DNA of 9,423 nt from Phycisphaeraceae bacterium. GTDB lineage: Bacteria > Planctomycetota > Phycisphaerae > Phycisphaerales > Phycisphaeraceae. Below are positions 1-4,870 of this stretch, one piece after another. Numbering within the stretch: position 1 is the first letter of the stretch; every line of letters starts with the position of its first letter. The notes beneath the pieces were generated by a model. It was not told the origin of the DNA. It did no database searches and saw nothing but the letters and a program-made list of their open reading frames with translations. A program made the translations under genes and the position numbers. Where the stretch lies: contig JADZET010000025.1 in NCBI GenBank assembly GCA_020850375.1, forward strand, positions 1 to 9,423, written 5' to 3'.

Positions 1-844
1 GCCCAACTACTTCGGCCCCCAGCGCTTCGGCTACCGCCTGGTCAACCACGAGCTCGGCCGCCTCCTGATCCTCCGCCGCTACCAGGAGCTCCTCGACCTC
101 CTCCTCGGCGACCCGCGCCCCACCGACATCCCCCCCGGCCAGGAAGCACGCCAGGCCTACGAACGCGGCGACTTCGGCCGCGCCCTGCACCTCTGGCCCA
201 CCGCGCTCCCCTTCGACCGCCAGGCCCTCGAGGCTCTCGTCCACGGCCGATCACCCGAGCAGGCCGTCCGCGCCATCGACCCCCGCCAGCGACTCTTCCT
301 CGTCTCCGCCTTCCAGAGCGCCGTCTTCAACCTCGTCCTGCGCCGCCGCGTCCAGGCCGGCGCCTTCGATCGCCTCCTCCCCGGCGACCTGGCCATGAAG
401 CACGACTCCCGCGGCGTCTTCCCCGTCGATCAACCCACCGCCGATCTAGAGAACACCCCCGGAACTTCCGGGGGCGGCCGCATCCCTAATCTGCAGATCA
501 GCCCCACCGGCCCCATGTGGGCCGCCGACATGATCCAGCCCGCCGGCGAAGTCCTCGCCGCCGAACAAGCCGCCATGTCCGAGCTCGGCCTGACCCCCGA
601 GGATTGGTCGACCCTCGACGTCACCAGCCGCAGCGCCATGGTCCAAGGCGTCGAGGGCGAGCGTCGTCCCCTCCGCGTCCCCCTGGGCAATCCCCGCCTC
701 ACCGCCGACCACGACGAGCACGGCCCATGCCTGCGCCTCGAGGTCGACCTCCCCCGCGGCTCCTTCGCCACGGTCCTGCTCGACGAGATCATCAAGTCCT
801 CCCCCGACCCCTCCGACCCGCAGCTCAGCGATCACCAGGAATAA
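1..844 (+). CDS. truD: tRNA pseudouridine(13) synthase TruD, C-terminal part (5' end outside window)
   Basis: TruD isomerises uridine 13 of certain tRNAs to pseudouridine in the cytoplasm. The reading phase starts at base 2 and runs open for 280 codons to TAA at 842-844; the N-terminus with the catalytic Asp lies upstream of the window. Visible family hallmarks are PNYFGPQRFG at the very start, NHELGR shortly after, the helix RLFLVSAFQSAVFN (about fragment residues 97-110), GDLAMKHDS, ISPTGPMW, GERRPLRVPL and LPRGSFATVLLDEI near the end. Between PVDQP and ISPTGPMW there is a short Gly/Pro-rich insertion (about bases 440-495) that holds a perfect GC palindrome at 456-474. The gene converges on the ATP-grasp gene with only 7 bases between stop codons and no visible terminator. 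Identification is from conserved motifs and is firm; the start is not visible. Confidence 0.93.
   Translation, partial: PNYFGPQRFGYRLVNHELGRLLILRRYQELLDLLLGDPRPTDIPPGQEARQAYERGDFGRALHLWPTALPFDRQALEALVHGRSPEQAVRAIDPRQRLFLVSAFQSAVFNLVLRRRVQAGAFDRLLPGDLAMKHDSRGVFPVDQPTADLENTPGTSGGGRIPNLQISPTGPMWAADMIQPAGEVLAAEQAAMSELGLTPEDWSTLDVTSRSAMVQGVEGERRPLRVPLGNPRLTADHDEHGPCLRLEVDLPRGSFATVLLDEIIKSSPDPSDPQLSDHQE
456..474. repeat. Short GC palindrome inside truD (copy 1)
   Basis: CCCCCGGAA-C-TTCCGGGGG: 9-bp perfectly complementary arms around one central base. It is read in frame as TPGTSGG within an insertion of TruD. It shares the CCCCCGG/CCGGGGG arms with two copies in truA (8214-8232 and 8801-8819). Confidence 0.75.
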
Positions 845-851
845 CCCGCCC

Positions 852-1847
852 TCACCCCACAGCCACCGCCGCCTCCACCTTCCCCCGCGTGTCGAACCTC
901 ACCGGCCCCTTCCGCCACCGCAGCGGCGCCGCTCCCTCCACGATCGCCACCGCCACCGACGTCTCGCACAACGCCTTGAGCCCGATGTACGACATCGTCA
1001 CCCGCGGGTTGATCTCCAGCACCACGTCCTGCCCCGCCGCCTCGCCCTCCTCCGCCAGCACCAGGTCCACGTCCACGAACCCCCGCAGCCCCGGCACGCG
1101 CTCCAGCGCCCGCTCCGCCAGCGCAAACGCCCGCCCCGCCAACGTCTCATCCACCGGCACACTCCCCCCCCGGTAGTGCAGCCGCAGCGACCCCTCGACC
1201 ACCTGCCGGCACACCTGTAGCCGTCGCGGCACCCCCCCGTGCAAAATGAACGAAGCGCTGACCGCCGCCCCCGCCGCATGGTCCTGCATGATCCAGTCCC
1301 GCCCGAACGGCACCTGCGACAGATCCCCCTTGGTCCGGCACAGATAGACCTCCTCGCACCCCGCCCCCCGGCGCCGCTTGACGATCACCGGCTTGGCCAG
1401 CTCCGCCTCCACGTTCAGCCGCCGCGTCAGCGGCGTCGGAACCCCCCCGCGCATCATCGCGTCGGCGAACCCCAGCTTGTCCGCGCACAACGCCACCGCG
1501 TCCGGCCGCGAACCCAACCGCCTCGCACCCGCCGCCGTCAGCTTCGCCGACCACGACTCCAGGATCCCCTCCGTCTCCGGCGCGATCACCAGCGCGTAGT
1601 CCGCCTCCGCCGCCAGCTGGTCGATCACCGCCTCGATGCTCGACCGCCCATCCGCCCGCAGCACCTGTGCTCCCTCGAGCCGCAGCGAGATCCGGTGGTC
1701 CAGCGTCGTGAGCACCTGCACCCCCGCCCGCAGAAAATCATCCACCACCGCCGACAGCACCGCCGAGCTTCGCTCGACCGTCGCCGAGTCCAACGGCTGG
1801 CGGATCATCCCGCCCCCGCACACGTGCTCAAAGACAAACACACGCAT
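852..1847 (-). CDS. ATP-grasp ligase, COG1821 / MfnD-like (tyramine-glutamate ligase family)
   Basis: A 331-residue ATP-grasp enzyme; such enzymes join a carboxylate, activated as acyl phosphate, to an amine. The N-terminus MRVFVFEHVCGGG resembles the short start of COG1821/MfnD proteins. Then come ADKLGFADAMMRGGVPTP (residues 122-139, the usual helix and strand entering the ATP-grasp fold), KPVIVKRRRGAGCEEV (152-167, nucleotide-binding Lys157 and the Arg/Gly-rich loop), WIMQDHAAGAAVSASF (185-200, hinge), GFVDVDLVL (256-264) and VLEINPRVTMSYIGL (276-290), where Glu278 and Asn280 fit the Mg2+ ligands. ATG at 1847 was preferred over the longer TTG/GTG-type starts because the conserved N-terminus begins there. 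In methanogens MfnD makes gamma-glutamyltyramine for methanofuran, and planctomycetes can carry C1-transfer genes; no other C1 gene is visible here, so the substrate is unassigned. The gene stands alone on its strand, divergent from the exported SIS-like gene. Confidence 0.82.
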   Translation of the reverse strand: MRVFVFEHVCGGGMIRQPLDSATVERSSAVLSAVVDDFLRAGVQVLTTLDHRISLRLEGAQVLRADGRSSIEAVIDQLAAEADYALVIAPETEGILESWSAKLTAAGARRLGSRPDAVALCADKLGFADAMMRGGVPTPLTRRLNVEAELAKPVIVKRRRGAGCEEVYLCRTKGDLSQVPFGRDWIMQDHAAGAAVSASFILHGGVPRRLQVCRQVVEGSLRLHYRGGSVPVDETLAGRAFALAERALERVPGLRGFVDVDLVLAEEGEAAGQDVVLEINPRVTMSYIGLKALCETSVAVAIVEGAAPLRWRKGPVRFDTRGKVEAAVAVG

Positions 1848-1871
1848 CCCTACCGCCTTGTCTTCCGTGCC

Positions 1872-1905
1872 CCCGACCTTCCGGGCCGGGGGGCCGGGGG
1901 TCGGG
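1872..1905 (-). promoter_or_regulatory. Hairpin in the 5' leader of the ATP-grasp gene
   Basis: CCCGACC at 1872-1878 is complementary to GGTCGGG at 1899-1905, enclosing a 20-base G/C-rich loop with several GGCC/CCGG blocks. If transcription starts just below the TACAAT box at 1908-1913, the hairpin would form the very 5' end of the mRNA, about 25 bases ahead of the ATG. Its role is unknown; it could stabilise the 5' end or be a simple GC-rich fold. Confidence 0.4.
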
Positions 1906-1907
1906 CG

Positions 1908-1936
1908 ATTGTACGTCCCCCCCCAGCCTGTCGCAC
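1908..1936 (-). promoter_or_regulatory. Putative sigma70-type promoter of the ATP-grasp gene
   Basis: On the minus strand there is TACAAT (1913 down to 1908), a 5/6 match to the -10 consensus. Upstream is GCGACA (1934 down to 1929, 4/6 match to TTGACA, 15-base spacing) or GTGCGA (1936 down to 1931, 17-base spacing, 3/6). The -35 region overlaps that of the divergent plus-strand promoter. Confidence 0.45.
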
Positions 1937-1958
1937 GATCCACCATTCATGCGATAAT
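1930..1958 (+). promoter_or_regulatory. Putative extended -10 promoter of the exported SIS-like gene
   Basis: TGCGATAAT at 1950-1958 is an extended -10 element (TGn plus GATAAT, 5/6 match). The hexamer GTCGCA at 1930-1935 lies 17 bases upstream, only a 3/6 match to the -35 consensus, as is common for extended -10 promoters. This predicts a start near 1965 and a leader of about 45 bases containing the ribosome-binding site at 1995-2001. Confidence 0.45.
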
Positions 1959-1994
1959 CAACGTGTTCACCGCCCCCGCGAGACACCCCGGCCC

Positions 1995-2001
1995 AGAGGA
2001 G
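1995..2001 (+). promoter_or_regulatory. Shine-Dalgarno site fixing the start at 2010
   Basis: AGAGGAG lies 8 bases before the ATG at 2010. It is the clearest Shine-Dalgarno sequence in the window. It rules out the much longer in-frame opening that begins upstream, opposite the ATP-grasp gene. Confidence 0.7.
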
Positions 2002-2009
2002 CGTTCATC

Positions 2010-3245
2010 ATGTCCCACCGTCTGTCCCCGCGGATGCTCACCTCTCTGACCCTGCTGATCGGCCTGCTGACCGCGGCTCAATCCGCCCCCGCCGACCGAA
2101 TCCCCCCCGACGAAGCACCCGCCGCCCGCGCCGCTCTCGACGCCGCCGATCTCCTGCTCGATCGTCTCCGCCAGCAGATGCCCACCCTCATCGAGGCCTC
2201 CGAACTCGCCGCCGAGAAGGTCATCGCCGGCGGAAAAGTCTGCGTCCCCGGCGATCCCGCCCTCGCCCTCGAGCTCTCCCGCCGCCCCGGCGCCCTGGCC
2301 CTGATGTCACCCGACGAGCCCGTCAAGGGCGACGTCCTGCTCTTCGCCGCCGACCCCACCGCCGATTCCCTCGACGAAGCCCGCCGGCACACCGACCACG
2401 GCGTCACCGTCATCCTCCTCGCCTCCCGCCGACAGCTCGACGCCGCCGACCTCCTCGCCCGCGCCGACGCCGTCGCCTCCGCCATGATCGACACCGCCGC
2501 CGGCGACGATCTCGCCCCGCTCGCCCCCGCCGCCCACCTCATCACCGCCTGGTGCTTCCAGGCCGAGCTCGCCTCCGCCCTCACCCGCCGGGGCCGCATC
2601 CCTCTCGCCTGGTCCGCCCCCGCCATTCCCCACCCCACGACGCGGGAATCGCTCCTGATCGAAGACCCCAACGTCACGCCCATCCCCGCCGGCCAATGGG
2701 CCGAGCAGTACCTCCACGCCATGCACTCCGTCCTGCACGAGATCGGCGGCGGCTCCTGGGACAACCTCGCCCGCGCCGCCCGCAAGGCCACCCGCGCCCT
2801 CCGCGCCCACCGCAACGTCTACCTCGCCTCCGTCATCCCTTACGCCGCGTCGCGTCTCTCCCCGGACGACTCTCACCCCGCCTGGCTCCGCTACCTCGAC
2901 CTGCGCGACCCCGGCCGCGACCAGCCCGCCCGCGGCGACTTCGTCATCGCCCTCGGCCGCGACGAACGTCCCGGCACCGAGGACTGGGGCCCCAACGTCT
3001 CCCTCCTCCGCCGCGCCACCGCCGGCGTCGCCTGGGTCTGCATCGACATCGGCTCCCCCCGCGAACGGGCCAAGAAACGCGACGTCCGCATCAACCCCGG
3101 CTACCCCGCCGACGACGCCGTGATCAAACTCCCCTCGCCCGGCGCCCGCATCGCCCCCGTTTCCACCCCCGCCGCAGAGATCGTCCTCGCCGCCATCCTC
3201 GCCCAGGTCCAGGCCGACCTCGACAAAAACCCCATCCGCCCCTGA
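2010..3245 (+). CDS. Exported protein with two degenerate SIS-like halves, function unknown
   Basis: A 411-residue protein. Residues 1-28 form a Sec signal peptide: basic start, hydrophobic LTSLTLLIGLLTAA, and APA before Asp29 as a signal peptidase I site. The mature part reads as two similar alpha/beta halves. Half one has a long helix (39-73), GGKVCVPGDPALALELSRR (74-92), KGDVLLFAADPTADS (106-120), HGVTVILLASRR (130-141) and a C-terminal helical stretch (169-195). Half two has a helix (233-266), RNVYLASVIPYAASRL (268-283), ARGDFVIALGRDERPG (307-322), GVAWVCIDIGSP (339-350) and a closing helix (385-403). The pattern resembles sugar-isomerase (SIS) domains, but the Ser/Thr phosphosugar-binding signature is absent, so catalysis is doubtful. 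The SIS assignment is inference from pattern only; signal peptide and start (Shine-Dalgarno at 1995) are seen directly. The methyltransferase gene follows 28 bases downstream, probably co-transcribed. Confidence 0.7.
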   Translation: MSHRLSPRMLTSLTLLIGLLTAAQSAPADRIPPDEAPAARAALDAADLLLDRLRQQMPTLIEASELAAEKVIAGGKVCVPGDPALALELSRRPGALALMSPDEPVKGDVLLFAADPTADSLDEARRHTDHGVTVILLASRRQLDAADLLARADAVASAMIDTAAGDDLAPLAPAAHLITAWCFQAELASALTRRGRIPLAWSAPAIPHPTTRESLLIEDPNVTPIPAGQWAEQYLHAMHSVLHEIGGGSWDNLARAARKATRALRAHRNVYLASVIPYAASRLSPDDSHPAWLRYLDLRDPGRDQPARGDFVIALGRDERPGTEDWGPNVSLLRRATAGVAWVCIDIGSPRERAKKRDVRINPGYPADDAVIKLPSPGARIAPVSTPAAEIVLAAILAQVQADLDKNPIRP

Positions 3246-3273
3246 CTCCCGCCAAGCCGTCTGACGCCCCCTG

Positions 3274-4023
3274 ATGTCCATCCTCTACCACCAACTCGCC
3301 CACCTCTGGCCGCTGCTCAGCCCACCCGCCGACTACCACGCCGAGGCCCGCCGGATCACCACGATCCTGCGCCGCCATCTCGCCCGTCCCCCGCGAGGCC
3401 AACGCCCCACGCTCCTGGACCTCGGCACCGGCGGCGGACACCTCCTCTCCCACCTCAAGCACCAGTTCACCGCCACCGCCGTCGACCTCTCCCCGGCCAT
3501 GCTCGACAACGCCCGCCGCCTCAACCCCGACGTCGAGCACCACGAGGGCGACATGCGTTCGATCCGCCTCGATCGCACCTTCGACGTTGTCCTGCTCCAC
3601 GACGCCATCGACTACATGACCACCCCCGACGACGTCCACCTCGCCCTGACCACCGCCCGTCACCACCTCCGCCCCGGCGGCGTCACCCTCTTCAGCCCCG
3701 CCTACGTCGCCGAGACCTTCCTCGACCACGAGGCCGAGCACGACCACCACCACGTCCCCGGCCCCCCCGAGATCGATCTGACCTACTTCACCTACGTCCA
3801 CGACCCCGACCCCGCCGACACCCGCGTCGAGATGGTCCTGCTCCTGCTGATCCGTCAGGACGGCCAACTGACCATCCACCAGGACCGCCAGCAGCTAGGC
3901 CTCTTCCCCACCGACCACTGGCTCGCCATGCTCCGCCTCGCCGACCTCACCCCCTCCTCCGAGCCCGCCTCCCGCAGCCGCACCGCCAGCCACGGCGCCC
4001 CCTGGTTCGTCGGCCGCGGATAA
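3274..4023 (+). CDS. Class I SAM-dependent methyltransferase
   Basis: A 249-residue cytoplasmic enzyme expected to transfer a methyl group from S-adenosylmethionine to an unknown acceptor. Motif I, TLLDLGTGGGHLL (residues 46-58), is the SAM-binding Gly-rich loop. AVDLSPAML (69-77) supplies the acidic residue Asp71 for the ribose. EGDMRSI (91-97), FDVVLLHDAIDYM (103-115) and HLRPGGVTLFSP (131-142) are the following core strands. The N-terminal helix with ADYHAEARRITTIL and the phrase DAIDYM are typical of small-molecule or amine methyltransferases of the methyltransferase-25-like group. A His/Asp-rich stretch (HEAEHDHHH, 152-160) lies before the C-terminal beta region. The ATG at 3274 has no Shine-Dalgarno site. 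It lies 28 bases after the exported SIS-like gene and is likely in the same transcript. Substrate cannot be read from the sequence. Confidence 0.85.
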   Translation: MSILYHQLAHLWPLLSPPADYHAEARRITTILRRHLARPPRGQRPTLLDLGTGGGHLLSHLKHQFTATAVDLSPAMLDNARRLNPDVEHHEGDMRSIRLDRTFDVVLLHDAIDYMTTPDDVHLALTTARHHLRPGGVTLFSPAYVAETFLDHEAEHDHHHVPGPPEIDLTYFTYVHDPDPADTRVEMVLLLLIRQDGQLTIHQDRQQLGLFPTDHWLAMLRLADLTPSSEPASRSRTASHGAPWFVGRG

Positions 4024-4030
4024 CCGATCC

Positions 4031-4165
4031 CCCGTGAATCTGCGCAAGCTATTCGGATATCACCGGACGGACATTGCCATTCCAGCACCCTCGATGCCCG
4101 GACAGGTCAAACCCCCCATCTCCTGAGCCGATAACACCCTCGCCAGCGACATGCACCCGTGAATC
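4031..4165 (+). repeat. Two 10-bp direct repeats in the gap before the PilZ gene
   Basis: CCCGTGAATC occurs at 4031-4040 and again at 4156-4165, each followed by AAGC (after five extra bases in the first copy, directly in the second). Both lie in the non-coding gap between the methyltransferase and the PilZ gene. They could be operator half-sites or a chance repeat. The rest of this 182-base gap holds a weak -10-like GATAAC at 4130-4135 and the hairpin at 4169-4192. Confidence 0.35.
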
Positions 4166-4168
4166 AAG

Positions 4169-4192
4169 CCCCTGTCTCGCCGGGAACAGGGG
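4169..4192 (+). promoter_or_regulatory. Leader hairpin overlapping the probable ribosome-binding site of the PilZ gene
   Basis: CCCCTGT (4169-4175) pairs with ACAGGGG (4186-4192) around a 10-base loop. The 3' arm runs into a G-tract (AGGGGGGG, about 4188-4196) that is the only Shine-Dalgarno-like sequence before the ATG at 4206. Folding would hide the ribosome-binding site. No known riboswitch consensus is complete here. Confidence 0.4.
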
Positions 4193-4205
4193 GGGGACCA
4201 CTTCA

Positions 4206-4814
4206 ATGACCACCGCAGCGCGTGCCCTGCGCCCGATCAGCGTCCAGGACCTGAGTCTTGGCCAGCACCTGCACGGCTCGATCTACGCCGCCGACGGCCG
4301 CGTCCTCCTGCCCTCCGGCACCGTCATCGACCTCCCCGAACTCGCCGCCCTGCGCCGCCACGACCTCTACGTCCGCCCCGACTGGTTCAAGAAGGCCGCC
4401 AAGCAGCCTCCCACCCATGAGCCCGATGCCACACCCATCATCCAAGCCCTGACCCAGAAGTACGGCCCACGGGACCCCCAAAAATCCACCGACCGCCGAG
4501 CCCACCCCCGTTACCCCTGGAACGTGACCATCCACGTCGACCTCGAGGAATCCACCCCCAACGGACCAGCCCACCGTCGCATCGAGGTCACCACCCTGAA
4601 CATCTCCCTCGGCGGCGTCGCCTTCTCCCACCGCCAGTTCATCCACCTCGGCACCAAGGTCTCGATGGTCTTCGACACCCTCCCCGGCCAGCCCGCCTAC
4701 AAGGGCCTCGTCCGCTCCTGCGTCCCGATCGGCGGCATGCAGCACCGCATCGGCGTCCAGTTCACCACCACCGTCAAGCAAAAGAAAAAGCCCGATCCCT
4801 CCACCCCCGCCTGA
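4206..4814 (+). CDS. PilZ-domain protein (probable cyclic-di-GMP receptor) with an HD-GYP-type N-terminal region
   Basis: A 202-residue cytoplasmic protein. The C-terminal half (about 95-190) is a PilZ domain. It has the RxxxR motif as Arg98-AHP-Arg102 and the second motif [D/N]xSxxG as Asn132-Ile-Ser134-Leu-Gly-Gly137, the residues that grip cyclic-di-GMP, so binding is likely. The N-terminal part, PISVQDLSLGQHLHGSIYAADGRVLL continuing to YVRPDW (residues 10-60), resembles the small domain found ahead of HD-GYP phosphodiesterases (phrases like 'dL.pG..l...i...dG.lLlp.G'). A charged linker (about 61-95) joins them, and the tail is Lys/Pro-rich. ATG 4206 was chosen because conserved sequence begins there and a G-rich ribosome-binding site precedes it; the longer opening from 4074 is Pro/Ser-rich and not convincing. 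The output pathway is unknown; motility, polysaccharide or stalk control are usual for the family. Confidence 0.85.
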   Translation: MTTAARALRPISVQDLSLGQHLHGSIYAADGRVLLPSGTVIDLPELAALRRHDLYVRPDWFKKAAKQPPTHEPDATPIIQALTQKYGPRDPQKSTDRRAHPRYPWNVTIHVDLEESTPNGPAHRRIEVTTLNISLGGVAFSHRQFIHLGTKVSMVFDTLPGQPAYKGLVRSCVPIGGMQHRIGVQFTTTVKQKKKPDPSTPA

Positions 4815-4833
4815 CCTGCCCCCTCCGACTTCT

Positions 4834-4862
4834 TTGTCACCCCCGCCCCCTTTCCGTATCAT
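4834..4862 (+). promoter_or_regulatory. Strong sigma70-type promoter of glyS, probably giving a leaderless mRNA
   Basis: TTGTCA at 4834-4839 (5/6 of TTGACA) and TATCAT at 4857-4862 (5/6 of TATAAT) are separated by exactly 17 bases. Only 8 bases lie between the -10 box and the ATG at 4871, so transcription should begin at or within about two bases of the start codon. No Shine-Dalgarno sequence is present, in agreement. Confidence 0.7.
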
Positions 4863-4870
4863 CTGCCCCC

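Noticed and set aside
1872..1905. Intergenic hairpin as a fourth copy of the truD/truA palindrome family
   Set aside because: Arms are CCCGACC/GGTCGGG with a 20-base loop; sequence and geometry differ from the CCCCCGG/CCGGGGG elements.
1239..2009. Upstream in-frame extension of the exported SIS-like gene (open for 257 codons)
   Set aside because: It overlaps the ATP-grasp gene in antisense, is Arg/Pro-rich nonsense, and the Shine-Dalgarno at 1995-2001 plus signal peptide fix the start at 2010.
2307..3281. A 324-codon open frame antisense to the exported SIS-like gene
   Set aside because: Gly-rich low-complexity product without signature; the sense gene has a Shine-Dalgarno site, signal peptide and sensible composition.
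4098..4205. Possible GEMM (cyclic-di-GMP) riboswitch ahead of the PilZ gene, from GACAGGTCAAACC at about 4101-4113
   Set aside because: Only the first conserved block is similar. The GCAAAGCC block, the GAAA-capped stem and the 3' GGUAGC...ACC part are missing or unrecognisable.
4074..4205. Upstream in-frame start for the PilZ gene at 4074
   Set aside because: The added residues are Pro/Ser-rich with no family similarity and would span the leader hairpin and ribosome-binding site.
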